DNA from: Kiritimatiellales bacterium
GTDB taxonomy: Bacteria > Verrucomicrobiota > Kiritimatiellia > Kiritimatiellales > Pontiellaceae
NCBI GenBank assembly: GCA_003246265.1
Contig: QKAU01000028.1
Coordinates: 1 to 46,646 of the forward strand
Direction of reading: 5' to 3'
DNA: 46,646 nucleotides
Shown here one piece after another: positions 23,090-31,254 of the stretch (the stretch's first letter is position 1; every line of letters begins with the position of its first letter). The translations under genes were made by a program, and so were the position numbers. The notes beneath the pieces are model-generated. The model saw only the letters and a program-made list of their open reading frames with translations, was not told the origin of the DNA and did no database searches.

Positions 23090-24805
23090 ATGGACATGAC
23101 GACAAGTACGAAAAGCCTGATGGAGTGCCTCAAGCAGATCCGCCCGATCGAGTCGGAAGTTTTCGAGGAGGCCGAGAAGGAAGCGATGCAAACCAGTGTT
23201 CCGCTGGAGCGGCTGCTGATCGAGCAGGGCGTGGTTTCCGATGCAGACATGGCGCTGGCCATGGCCGACTACCTGGACCTCCGGCCCATCTCGCTGACCG
23301 GTTTCACCCCCAAGCCCTCCCTGGTCGAACTGATTGCGCGGGAGCGCTGGAAGGAGTACAAGGCGCTGCCGGTCTGCCAGTTTGGCAACCGCCTCACCGT
23401 CGCCATGTCCGACCCGTTCGACATCGTCGCCCGCGAGGCCATCGCTTCGGGCTCCCAGATGGAACTCGTTCCCCTCGTCGCCCTGGAGAAGGAGATCGCC
23501 GACGCCATCGCATCGATCGAGCAGAAGCCGGCCCAGGCGCTGGAGGACATCCTGAAGGACATGGCCGACGAGGGCGATGTGGAGGTGGGAAAGGAGCTCC
23601 TCGAGGATGCCAGCCTTGACGACATGGTTGAGAATGCCGGGGAAGCCCCCGTCATTCGCATCGTCAACTCCATCCTGATCGAGGCGCTGCGCAAGCATGC
23701 GTCGGACATCCACATTGAACCGATGGAAAAGCATGTCCGCCTGCGCAACCGTATCGACGGCATTCTCTACGAGTCGCCGAGCCCGCCGAAGAACCTGCAG
23801 AACGCCATTGTCTCGCGCCTCAAGATCATGTCGCAACTGGACATCGCCGAGCGGCGCATTCCGCAGGACGGCCGCTTCAAGATCAAGGCGCTCGGCAAGG
23901 AGGTCGACGTCCGCGTGAGCATCCTGCCCACCGTCCATGGCGAGAAGGTGGTCATGCGTATCCTCGACAAGACGGCGCTGGCCCCGAGCCTCAGCGCCCT
24001 GGGGCTCGACGAGGTGGCGTACGACAATTTCACCTATGCCCTGGCCCAGCCCTACGGGATGATCCTTGTGACCGGCCCGACCGGCAGCGGCAAGACCACC
24101 ACCCTCTATTCCGCCCTGCAGGAGCTCAACGAAATCGGAACCAACATCATCACCACCGAAAACCCGGTGGAATACCAGCTCGACGGCATCAACCAGGTGC
24201 AGATCAACCCGGCGGTCAAGCTGACCTTCGCGGCGGCGCTGCGCTCCATCCTCCGCCAGGACCCGGACGTGGTGATGGTCGGGGAAATCCGCGACGCCGA
24301 GACGGCCACCATCGCGGTCGAAGCGGCGCTGACCGGGCACATGGTGCTCAGCACGCTGCACACCAACGATGCCGCCGGGGCGATCGCCCGCCTGACGGAC
24401 ATGGGCATCGAGCCGTTCATGCTGGCCTCGTCCGTCCTGCTGACCCAGGCCCAGCGGCTCTACCGCAAGCTGTGCCCCGTGTGCAAGAAGGAGGTCGACA
24501 TCCCGCTCGAGATTCTGAAGAAGAACCGCCTCGACCCAAAGCTTTTCGACGGTGCCCAGTTCTTCCAGAAGGCGGGATGCCCCAAGTGCAACGGCATCGG
24601 CTACAAGGGCCGCGGCGCCGTCATGGAGATCCTGCTGGTGAACGAGGCGATCCGCCGGACCATCCTCAGCACGCCGGAAGCGGATGCCATCGCCAAGATC
24701 GCCATCGAGAGCGGGATGCGCACCCTGCGCCAGGCCGGCATCGAACGGGTCCGCCAGGGGCTGACCACGATCGAGGAAATCCTGCGTGTAACCAGTGAAC
24801 ATTAG
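23090..24805 (+). CDS. Type IV pilus/type II secretion assembly ATPase (PilB/GspE)
   Basis: This 571-residue ATPase has an N-terminal MshEN lobe (LERLLIEQGVVSDADMALAMADY; then DLRPISLTGF), an N2 domain (SDIHIEPMEKHVRLRNRIDG) and a RecA-like core. Walker A is GPTGSGKTTTLYSAL (about 328-342), followed by the Asp box, the Walker B region ILRQDPDVVMVGEIRDAETA and the His box STLHTNDAAGAIARL. A four-cysteine zinc site (CPVC...CPKC) lies near residues 462-503, as in PilB and GspE. AGGA lies five bases before the ATG. It powers polymerisation of the pilin or pseudopilin. Context with PilM/N/O and pilin favours a PilB role. Confidence 0.92.
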   Translation: MDMTTSTKSLMECLKQIRPIESEVFEEAEKEAMQTSVPLERLLIEQGVVSDADMALAMADYLDLRPISLTGFTPKPSLVELIARERWKEYKALPVCQFGNRLTVAMSDPFDIVAREAIASGSQMELVPLVALEKEIADAIASIEQKPAQALEDILKDMADEGDVEVGKELLEDASLDDMVENAGEAPVIRIVNSILIEALRKHASDIHIEPMEKHVRLRNRIDGILYESPSPPKNLQNAIVSRLKIMSQLDIAERRIPQDGRFKIKALGKEVDVRVSILPTVHGEKVVMRILDKTALAPSLSALGLDEVAYDNFTYALAQPYGMILVTGPTGSGKTTTLYSALQELNEIGTNIITTENPVEYQLDGINQVQINPAVKLTFAAALRSILRQDPDVVMVGEIRDAETATIAVEAALTGHMVLSTLHTNDAAGAIARLTDMGIEPFMLASSVLLTQAQRLYRKLCPVCKKEVDIPLEILKKNRLDPKLFDGAQFFQKAGCPKCNGIGYKGRGAVMEILLVNEAIRRTILSTPEADAIAKIAIESGMRTLRQAGIERVRQGLTTIEEILRVTSEH

Positions 24806-24814
24806 GGAGACGAT

Positions 24815-25906
24815 ATGAAGAAGGAAAAGATCAAGGCCAAGGGCGGCCTGCCCGTCGTGCGCGGCGCCCGCAAGATCCGGCTCAAGGAACTCTCCGTGTT
24901 TACACGGCAGATCTCCGCCATGCTTTCCGCCGGCATGCCGCTGGTGCAGTCGCTCAGCGCCATGGAGCAGCAGACGGACGACAAGAACTTCAAGGAGGTC
25001 ATCCACGGCATCCGCACCCGGGTCGAAGGCGGCTCGATGTACTCGGAGGCGCTGGCCTACTACCCCAGCATCTTCGACGAGCTCTACGTGAGCATGATGC
25101 GGGCGGGCGAAGTGGGCGGCATCCTGCCCGACACGTGCGGCCGCGTCGCCGTCTTCCTTGAATCGAGCAACAAGCTGCGTTCGAAGGTGAAGTCCTCGAT
25201 GATGTATCCCTCGGTGGTGATGGTGGTCGCCATCGGGTTGTCGACGGCCCTGATCATGTTCGTGGTTCCGGTCTTCGCCGAAATGTTCACCGATTTCGGC
25301 TCCGACCTGCCGGGGCTCACGCAGGCGCTGCTGGATTTCAGCCACATCCTGACCGGCTTCTGGTACATGTTCGTCCTGGGCGTTGCCGGGCTGGTCTACG
25401 GATTCAAGCGCTACAACAAGACCGACAAGGGCCAATACAAGGTCGACGAGATCAAGCTGCGCTTCCCCATCCTGGGCCAGCTGGCCACAAAGGTGGCGAT
25501 CAGCCGTTTCGCGTCCACCTTCGCACAGCTGATGCATAGCGGCGTCCAGATCATCGAATCGCTGGAGATCGTGGGGCTGGCCACCGGCAACCGCGTCATC
25601 GGGGACTCGCTGATCAAGGCGCGCAAGACGATCGAAGAGGGCCAACCCCTCTCCACGGCCCTCGAAAAGAACAAATACTATCCGCGCATGCTGGTGCACA
25701 TGCTGTCCGCCGGCGAGAAGACCGGGCAGGTCGAGGAGATGATGGACAAGGTGGCCGAGTTCTACGAGAACGAGGTCGAAACCATGCTCAACGGCCTGAC
25801 CTCCATGATCGAACCACTGCTGATGGTGTTCATCGGCGGAATCATCGGTACGATCGTGGTGGCCATGTTCCTGCCTATCTTCAAGATGAGCGAAGTGGTG
25901 ATGTAG
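24815..25906 (+). CDS. Inner-membrane platform protein (PilC/GspF)
   Basis: This 363-residue polytopic protein has two T2SSF repeats, each carrying the family motif. LKELSVFTRQISAMLSAGMPLVQSLSAME is near residue 20 and ISRFASTFAQLMHSGVQIIESLEIV is near residue 225. Three membrane helices are evident (two central, one C-terminal: LLMVFIGGIIGTIVVAMFLPIF). It sits above the assembly ATPase and holds pilin subunits during polymerisation. AGGGAG precedes the ATG, and the gene begins nine bases after the ATPase stop. Confidence 0.92.
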   Translation: MKKEKIKAKGGLPVVRGARKIRLKELSVFTRQISAMLSAGMPLVQSLSAMEQQTDDKNFKEVIHGIRTRVEGGSMYSEALAYYPSIFDELYVSMMRAGEVGGILPDTCGRVAVFLESSNKLRSKVKSSMMYPSVVMVVAIGLSTALIMFVVPVFAEMFTDFGSDLPGLTQALLDFSHILTGFWYMFVLGVAGLVYGFKRYNKTDKGQYKVDEIKLRFPILGQLATKVAISRFASTFAQLMHSGVQIIESLEIVGLATGNRVIGDSLIKARKTIEEGQPLSTALEKNKYYPRMLVHMLSAGEKTGQVEEMMDKVAEFYENEVETMLNGLTSMIEPLLMVFIGGIIGTIVVAMFLPIFKMSEVVM

Positions 25907-25925
25907 CCGCCGGGAGGAGATGCGG

Positions 25926-27230
25926 ATGGATGGGCACAAGACAACCTCGATCTGGCCGGAGCTGGCAGCCATCCTGCTCGCCCGGCTCGGATTCCTGTGG
26001 CTTCTGGTGCTGATCGCACTGCTGCTGCCGCACGACGACCTTGCGTTCCCGGCATTCATGGGAATCGCCTTCATCGTCACCATCCCCTACTCGCTCTGGA
26101 TGCGCAGCAAGCTGCGGACCGCGCAGTTTACCCCGTTGCAATTCGCGGTCGATCTCGTTGTCGTAAGCGGCGTGGTCTATTTCACGGGCGGGATCCGGAG
26201 CGATCTCGTGCTGCTCTATCCACTGGTCATCCTTTCGTCAGGCATCGTCGGAACCCCGCGGCAGGCCGGGCAGATCACCCTGCTCTCGATGGCCATCTAC
26301 TCCCTGATGGCCACCCTCATCGCGAACGGGCATCTGGTGGAATACCGCTCCTATGCGGCCTCGCTGCGCCCCGAGCTCCCGACCGTCGCGGTGATCATCG
26401 TGCGCGACATCATCTTTGCCTGCTCGGGGGTCGCCAGCATCTACATCGCAAAGCGGTGCAACTACATGGACGCCCACGAGAACGATCTTTCGGAGACTCT
26501 CTCCCGGGTGCTGGCCAGGATGCCGGCGCCGACACTGGTGCTGGCCGAAGACGGCCGGATCCTGTCCGCGAACGAATATGCCTGCTCCCTGCTGGCACGG
26601 AAGCCGGAGGAACTTTGTTCGTTGCGCTTCGCCGACCTGGTTCGCGACGGCAAGATGCCGATCCCCGAAAGCTTTGGCAAAAGCGCCTACCTGGCCAAGG
26701 CAGGCGGCGGAACCCTGCCCATCGCCTATGGGACCGGCGATATCGACCTGCCGGGCAACGCCCTCCCCGGAGAGCGTGGGCGCAAGGAGGAGTGGATGCG
26801 GGCCACCCTGCTCGTCTTCGCGGACATCTCGCATCCCATGGAAATCCAGCGCCATTTGGAAAAGGTGGAGCACATCACCTCCGCCACCCGGCTGGCCGGC
26901 GAAATGGCGCATGAGATCCGGACGCCGCTGACCGCCCTTTCGGCCTCCATACAGCTGCTGCGGCGCTACGAGGAACAGGCCACCGCCTCCGACTGGCTCC
27001 CCCACAGCCCCCGGCGCCGCGACCGGCAGGAATTGTTCGACCACATCGAAGATGCCTCGGTGCAGATGGAGACCGTGGTAAAGAACTTCGTCGACTTCGC
27101 GGAGTTCTCTCCGGCCGATCTTCTATCCATCATTAGACTTGACTCAAATAGTGAAAACCGGGGTTATATAAGCCATCTGAATACCATAGGGAGAGGGTTC
27201 CAGCATGGCGAAAATTCTCATAGCGGATGA
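25926..27230 (+). CDS. PilS-like sensor histidine kinase lacking the HATPase domain
   Basis: This 434-residue protein has several N-terminal membrane helices (about residues 10-170) and a PAS-like domain (LSRVLARMPAPTLVLAEDGRILSANEYACSLL). A HisKA dimerisation/phosphoacceptor domain follows, with MAHEIRTPLTALSASIQLL and His329. Soon after the second HisKA helix (VKNFVDFAEFSP) the frame runs into the start of the next gene. No N, G1 or G2 ATP-binding boxes follow in any frame. The last 35 or so codons overlap a promoter-like sequence and the response-regulator start. It therefore cannot autophosphorylate alone, though it could be a phosphoacceptor or sensor partner for another kinase. The start at 25926 has AGGAG at good spacing. 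Confidence 0.85.
   Translation: MDGHKTTSIWPELAAILLARLGFLWLLVLIALLLPHDDLAFPAFMGIAFIVTIPYSLWMRSKLRTAQFTPLQFAVDLVVVSGVVYFTGGIRSDLVLLYPLVILSSGIVGTPRQAGQITLLSMAIYSLMATLIANGHLVEYRSYAASLRPELPTVAVIIVRDIIFACSGVASIYIAKRCNYMDAHENDLSETLSRVLARMPAPTLVLAEDGRILSANEYACSLLARKPEELCSLRFADLVRDGKMPIPESFGKSAYLAKAGGGTLPIAYGTGDIDLPGNALPGERGRKEEWMRATLLVFADISHPMEIQRHLEKVEHITSATRLAGEMAHEIRTPLTALSASIQLLRRYEEQATASDWLPHSPRRRDRQELFDHIEDASVQMETVVKNFVDFAEFSPADLLSIIRLDSNSENRGYISHLNTIGRGFQHGENSHSG
27139..27170 (+). promoter_or_regulatory. Candidate promoter for the response regulator
   Basis: TTGACT (27139-27144) and TTATAT or TATATA (27164-27170) are spaced 19-20 bases apart, slightly long. They lie in an AT-rich patch within the 3' end of the kinase frame, 35-66 bases before the regulator ATG. 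The composition contrasts with the GC-rich surroundings. Confidence 0.4.
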
Positions 27231-28590
27231 TGATCCGACCATTCTCAGCTTGCTCAACAAGATACTGCTTTCCAAGGGTTACGACGTGCAGTTGGCAGAA
27301 AACGGGTCGGTCGCCGAAAAGAAGCTCAAGAGCGAACAGTACGACCTGCTCATTTCCGACATCAAGATGGAGCCGGTAGACGGCATGCAACTGCTCAAGC
27401 GCACGCGCCAGCTCCGCCCGCACGTCGGCGTCATCATGCTTACCGCCTACGCCACCGTCGCCACCGCCGTCGAGGCCATGAAGGAAGGGGCCTTCGACTA
27501 CATCCCCAAGCCGTTCAAGATCGATGAGCTGCTCGAAACCGTCAAGCGGGCCCTCGACTACCAGCGGTCGCTCTCCGCACAGATCGGCGACCAGGCCCAC
27601 ATGGAGTCCAAGAAGTACTTCGGCAACATCGTCGCCGAAAGCGAACCGATGGTGAACGTTTGCGAGATGATCAAGCGCGTCGCCCCGACAAAGACCACCA
27701 TCATGATCACCGGCGAGAGCGGCACCGGCAAGGAACTTGTCGCCGAGGCGATCCACAGCTTCAGCGCCCGCTCCGAAGGTCCCTTCCTGCCCGTCAACTG
27801 CGCCGCGCTGCCCGAAACGCTGATCGAGTCCGAGCTGTTCGGCCACGTCAAGGGATCCTTTACCGGGGCCAACGCCAACAAGGAAGGGTTGTTCGAAGCC
27901 GCCAAGGGCGGCACCCTCTTCCTCGACGAAATCAACTCCATCCCCCACGGGCTGCAGTCCAAGCTCCTTCGAGCCATTCAGAACAAGAAGATCCGAAAGG
28001 TGGGCGGGACCGAGGAGTTCGACGTCGACGTGCGCATCCTTGCCGCTTCCAACCGCAACCTTGAGGGAATGGTCAAGGAGGGGCTGTTCCGCGAGGACCT
28101 CTTCTATCGGCTGAGCGTCATATCCATCGACATCCCTCCGCTCAAGCAGCGTCCCGAGGACATCCTGCCGCTCGCGCGCCATTTCATCGCCCAGGAGATG
28201 GACGGGAGCGAATTCCCGACCATGGACAATGCCGTGCTTTCCATCCTCCAGAACTACAGCTGGCCCGGCAACGTACGCGAACTGCAGAACGTCATCCAGC
28301 ACTGCCTGACCTTCCTCAAGGACAACAAGATCACCAAGGAGACCCTGCCTTCCAAGCTGATCGTTTCCTACGAGGAGAATCCCGGGGCCCAGAACGCCGC
28401 GCTCACGGGCGAATTTGAAAAGGGCAAGTCCCTCAAGGCTTTCCTGCGCGCCAAGGAGAAGGAATACCTCAAGACCGTCATCGACTCCATGGGGGGCGAC
28501 AAGGTGGCCGCCGCCAAGGAGCTCGACATCAGCCTCGCCACGCTCTACCGCAAGCTTCCGGAAGGCGAAGAGGGAGCGCCGCAGGAATAG
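27205..28590 (+). CDS. Sigma-54-dependent response regulator (PilR/NtrC type)
   Basis: This 461-residue protein has an N-terminal receiver domain with phosphoacceptor Asp52 (LLISDIKM), Thr/Lys switch residues (MLTAYAT; PKPFK), and a AAA+ sigma-54 interaction domain. The Walker A variant is [18 protein letters not shown], the sigma-54 contact loop is GSFTGA and Walker B is GGTLFLDEI. A C-terminal Fis-type helix-turn-helix (DKVAAAKELDISLATLYRKL) binds DNA. It would activate the -24/-12 promoter 330 bases downstream, in front of the pilin gene. The ATG at 27205 lies within the end of the kinase frame. GGGAGAGG precedes it at proper distance. Confidence 0.93.
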   Translation: MAKILIADDDPTILSLLNKILLSKGYDVQLAENGSVAEKKLKSEQYDLLISDIKMEPVDGMQLLKRTRQLRPHVGVIMLTAYATVATAVEAMKEGAFDYIPKPFKIDELLETVKRALDYQRSLSAQIGDQAHMESKKYFGNIVAESEPMVNVCEMIKRVAPTKTTIMITGESGTGKELVAEAIHSFSARSEGPFLPVNCAALPETLIESELFGHVKGSFTGANANKEGLFEAAKGGTLFLDEINSIPHGLQSKLLRAIQNKKIRKVGGTEEFDVDVRILAASNRNLEGMVKEGLFREDLFYRLSVISIDIPPLKQRPEDILPLARHFIAQEMDGSEFPTMDNAVLSILQNYSWPGNVRELQNVIQHCLTFLKDNKITKETLPSKLIVSYEENPGAQNAALTGEFEKGKSLKAFLRAKEKEYLKTVIDSMGGDKVAAAKELDISLATLYRKLPEGEEGAPQE

Positions 28591-28737
28591 GGCGGGTCTC
28601 GCCAGCCCGCCACGAGCGGACGGATCGCGGCCACGCGATTCAGGCGCCCGCATCAGCAAGCACAGCCTTGTTTACGTTGGGGGACTGATGGAACCGCTGC
28701 GATCCCCTTTTTATCCAGCCTGCTTTCCCGCTTCTGA

Positions 28738-28771
28738 GCCCCGTTTTTCTCAACCCTGCTGAAAAACGGGC
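28738..28771. terminator. Hairpin after the response-regulator gene
   Basis: GCCCCGTTTTTC and GAAAAACGGGC form an 11-bp stem with one bulge and an 11-base loop. No U-tract follows, so termination efficiency is uncertain. A smaller GGCGGG/CCCGCC hairpin lies directly after the stop at 28591-28611. Confidence 0.45.
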
Positions 28772-28832
28772 TTGTCCATCTCCGCCTGCCGGGAGGGTTC
28801 CTATTTTCACGAGGGAGCGATACGTTATCCAA

Positions 28833-28854
28833 AAACCACCGTTTTCCTTGGTTT
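28833..28854 (+). promoter_or_regulatory. Candidate activator-binding dyad upstream of the pilin promoter
   Basis: AAACCA-N10-TGGTTT is a perfect 6-bp dyad. Its centre is about 100 bases upstream of the start site predicted from the -24/-12 element, the usual position for enhancer sites bound by sigma-54 activators. Binding by the adjacent PilR-like regulator is inference. Confidence 0.4.
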
Positions 28855-28918
28855 CAGACCTGGATTCACCCCGCAACGCACGGGGCCTGCCACGCCGCCT
28901 TCTCGCAGGATCAAAATG

Positions 28919-28935
28919 TGGCACGGCCGTTGCTA
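28919..28935 (+). promoter_or_regulatory. Sigma-54 (-24/-12) promoter of the pilin gene
   Basis: TGGCACGGCCGTTGCTA matches the sigma-54 consensus almost perfectly, with GG at 28920-28921 and GC at 28932-28933 separated by ten bases. Transcription would start near 28946, giving a leader of about 77 bases before the pilin ATG. Confidence 0.9.
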
Positions 28936-29022
28936 TATACACAACCGTCTGGAGAGGAATTGAGGCGAGCTCGATCCGGACAAGCAGGTGAATAGCATCA
29001 AACAAACCATTAGGAGAATAAC

Positions 29023-29361
29023 ATGAAGAAGATGAACAAGAAGTCGGGTTTCACCCTGGTAGAAATCATGATCGTAGTGGCCATCATCGGTCTGCTTGCC
29101 GCGATCGGTATTCCTTCGTTCCAGAAGGCGCGCGCCAACTCCGTTGAAAAGTCCAAGGCCAACAACGTCCGCATCGTCAATGCGGCGGTTGAGCAGTATG
29201 CCATGGAAAACGCCATTCTCGATGGCGGCACGGTTACTTCCGCCCAGTACCTCCCCTACGTCAAGGGTGGCGCAACTGCCCTGTCCGTAGGTACCACGAC
29301 GGCTACCACGCCTGACGCCACGGTTGGCACCGACCTGACCATCGCCCAGATGTATCCGTAA
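29023..29361 (+). CDS. Type IV pilin (major prepilin)
   Basis: This 112-residue prepilin has a short basic leader MKKMNKKSG cleaved before GFTLVEIMIVVAIIGLLAAIGIPSF. Gly at -1, Phe at +1 and Glu at +5 are all present. The rest is a small globular domain with no cysteines, ending in IAQMYP. TAGGAG precedes the ATG at 29023. It follows a sigma-54 promoter and is followed by a strong terminator, so it is a separate, probably highly expressed unit. The size is also compatible with a GspG-like pseudopilin, but the monocistronic sigma-54 control next to a PilR-like regulator favours a pilin. Confidence 0.92.
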   Translation: MKKMNKKSGFTLVEIMIVVAIIGLLAAIGIPSFQKARANSVEKSKANNVRIVNAAVEQYAMENAILDGGTVTSAQYLPYVKGGATALSVGTTTATTPDATVGTDLTIAQMYP

Positions 29362-29385
29362 TCGAAACGATACAGATCGCAGAGA

Positions 29386-29413
29386 GGATTCCGGGCAACC
29401 GGAATCCTTTTTT
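29386..29413 (+). terminator. Intrinsic terminator of the pilin gene
   Basis: GGATTCCGG-GCAA-CCGGAATCC is a perfect 9-bp stem with a GNRA-type loop, followed by six T residues. Confidence 0.95.
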
Positions 29414-29532
29414 GTTTTCCCCATCCCCTCGCGTCCTGCCTCTCGCCCCCGCCAGTCGTCACTCGTTATTACGTGACCTCATCCCATTTTCCATTTGGCC
29501 GGGCCATTGGTTCGTGATACGAACCGTTCGTC

Positions 29533-31254
29533 ATGAAAACCATTACGCAGGAAGCGTTCGTAGAGCTCATGTCGAAGGCGCTGCCGGAGTTGATCGGCGC
29601 GGTCATGCGGGGCGACACGAGCGCGGTGTCGAAAGGCCATGTGTCGGTTCCCCAGTTCTGGGCATTGCACTACCTGGGCCAGTCCGGCACCCTGACGGTC
29701 AACGGACTTGCCCAGGCGTTGCACCGGAGCAAATCCACCACCTCCGCCCTCCTCCAACGGCTGGAAAGATCGGGCCTGGTGCGCCGTGAACGCAGCCCGG
29801 TCGACCAGCGGACCGTGGAAGCTACGCTCACTTCCAAGGGGCGGCGGCTGATCGACGAACTGGTAAAGAACCGCAAGCAGGGCATCCGGGAAACCTATGC
29901 GGTACTCTCGAGCGAGGAGCGTTCCCAGCATGCTACGGCCATGACAAAGATCCTGCGGCATGTTGGCAGGCCCATCGCCATGCTCGCGGCCACCCTCCTG
30001 CTCCCGCTGGCCGCACACGGGCAGACCAACAGCTATACCCTGGCCCAAAGCGTCCGAATCGGCCTCGACCGGTCGCTGGAAGTGGCAAACGCGGCCCGCC
30101 AGATACAAATTGCGGATACCACGAAACTCCGGGCGCTTTCGGAGGCCCTGCCCCAGCTTACGGGATTGGCCGACTACGCGCTCTACGATGCGAAAAACCT
30201 GACCGATTCCGGCACCAAGACCATCGGGGCCGAAGCCACGTGGACCATCTATGCCGGCGGGCGCACCCTCTCGGCCCTTCGTGCCGCCAAAGCCTACAAG
30301 CAGTTGACCACGTGGCAGGAGCAGCGGATCCGCGAAACCCAGGCGCGCGACATCGCCGTAGCCTACTATGCCGTCCAGCTGGCGTGCGCCCAGGCCGACG
30401 TACTGGAGCAGTCGGTCCGACAGCTTGCCGATTTCGAGGCCGACACCCGCATCAAGTACGAGGCCGGAACGGCATCGGAGTTCGACTGGCTCAGCGCCAA
30501 GGTCGCGCTCGCCAACGAATCGCCGCGTCTCATCGCCGCCCGAAACGACCTCTCTCTCGCCATGGAGCGCTTCCGCAACCTGACCTACATCGACGACGGC
30601 GATTTCGCCCTTTCCGATCCATTGGAATACCGGCCCATGGAAACCGGCCTCGATACCGCCATCGCAACGGGATTGCGCCAGCGACCCGAACTTCTCGAAA
30701 AAACCAGTGCGATCGATCTGCGCAGGGAAGACGTGAACCAGCAGAGAAGCGACTACCTCCCCAGCGTCGACCTCTACGCCAACTACAACTACTACAATCC
30801 CGATCCCTTTGGATTCATTCCCGGATCGACCGTCGACGGCTGGCAGGACCACTGGAATGCCGGGGTGCGAGCCAGCTGGGCCTTGTTCGACGGCGGCGCC
30901 CGCAAAGCGGACCTGGGGGAGAGCAAACTGAACCTGGCGATCGAGGAGGATGAATACCGCGATCTGGCGCGCGCCGTTTCACTCGATATCCGCACCCAGT
31001 GGCTGCGCGCCCGTGACGCGGCCGAGGTGATCGCCTCTACCAGCGAGAGCGTCGGACTGGCCACGCGCGCGCTCGAGATCGCCCGCGCACGGTTCGATGC
31101 CGGGCTGGGGACCAACCTTGAAGTGACGCAGGCCAATCTTGAACTCGGCAATGCGAGACTGGCACGCTCGCGGGCGCTGTATGAACACCTCGTGGCCGCC
31201 ACCGGCGTGAAGTACGCCATGGGAACCCTGCTGGAGGACTTCGACCATGACTAG
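29533..31254 (+). CDS. MarR regulator fused in frame to a TolC-family outer-membrane efflux protein
   Basis: One uninterrupted frame of 573 codons contains two proteins that are normally separate. Residues about 5-140 are a MarR-type winged helix (VPQFWALHYLGQSGTLTVNGLAQALHR, then SALLQRLERSGLVRRERSPVD with the wing). Residues about 137-160 form a signal-peptide-like segment (RPIAMLAATLLLPLAAHGQ). Residues about 165-573 are a TolC-type channel with two repeats of long helices (LAQSVRIGLDRSLEVANAARQ; ALEIARARFDAGLGTNLEVTQAN). No stop separates them. An internal ATG at 29941 (MTKILRHVGR) could start the TolC part alone, but no convincing Shine-Dalgarno is seen there. The gene overlaps the adaptor gene by eight bases. 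A literal fusion would have a cytoplasmic DNA-binding domain tied to an exported barrel, so internal initiation is likely. Confidence 0.85.
   Translation: MKTITQEAFVELMSKALPELIGAVMRGDTSAVSKGHVSVPQFWALHYLGQSGTLTVNGLAQALHRSKSTTSALLQRLERSGLVRRERSPVDQRTVEATLTSKGRRLIDELVKNRKQGIRETYAVLSSEERSQHATAMTKILRHVGRPIAMLAATLLLPLAAHGQTNSYTLAQSVRIGLDRSLEVANAARQIQIADTTKLRALSEALPQLTGLADYALYDAKNLTDSGTKTIGAEATWTIYAGGRTLSALRAAKAYKQLTTWQEQRIRETQARDIAVAYYAVQLACAQADVLEQSVRQLADFEADTRIKYEAGTASEFDWLSAKVALANESPRLIAARNDLSLAMERFRNLTYIDDGDFALSDPLEYRPMETGLDTAIATGLRQRPELLEKTSAIDLRREDVNQQRSDYLPSVDLYANYNYYNPDPFGFIPGSTVDGWQDHWNAGVRASWALFDGGARKADLGESKLNLAIEEDEYRDLARAVSLDIRTQWLRARDAAEVIASTSESVGLATRALEIARARFDAGLGTNLEVTQANLELGNARLARSRALYEHLVAATGVKYAMGTLLEDFDHD

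Noticed and set aside
22920-23105. N-terminal extension of the TPR-MshEN protein up to 23105
   Set aside because: The added codons overlap the start of the divergent assembly ATPase gene and read as non-coding sequence. A Shine-Dalgarno site is present just before the ATG at 22919.
23081-26083. A 1000-codon minus-strand open frame opposite the assembly ATPase and platform genes
   Set aside because: It is an antisense shadow of two well-conserved genes in GC-rich DNA, with His/Asp/Leu-rich sequence typical of reverse-strand reading.
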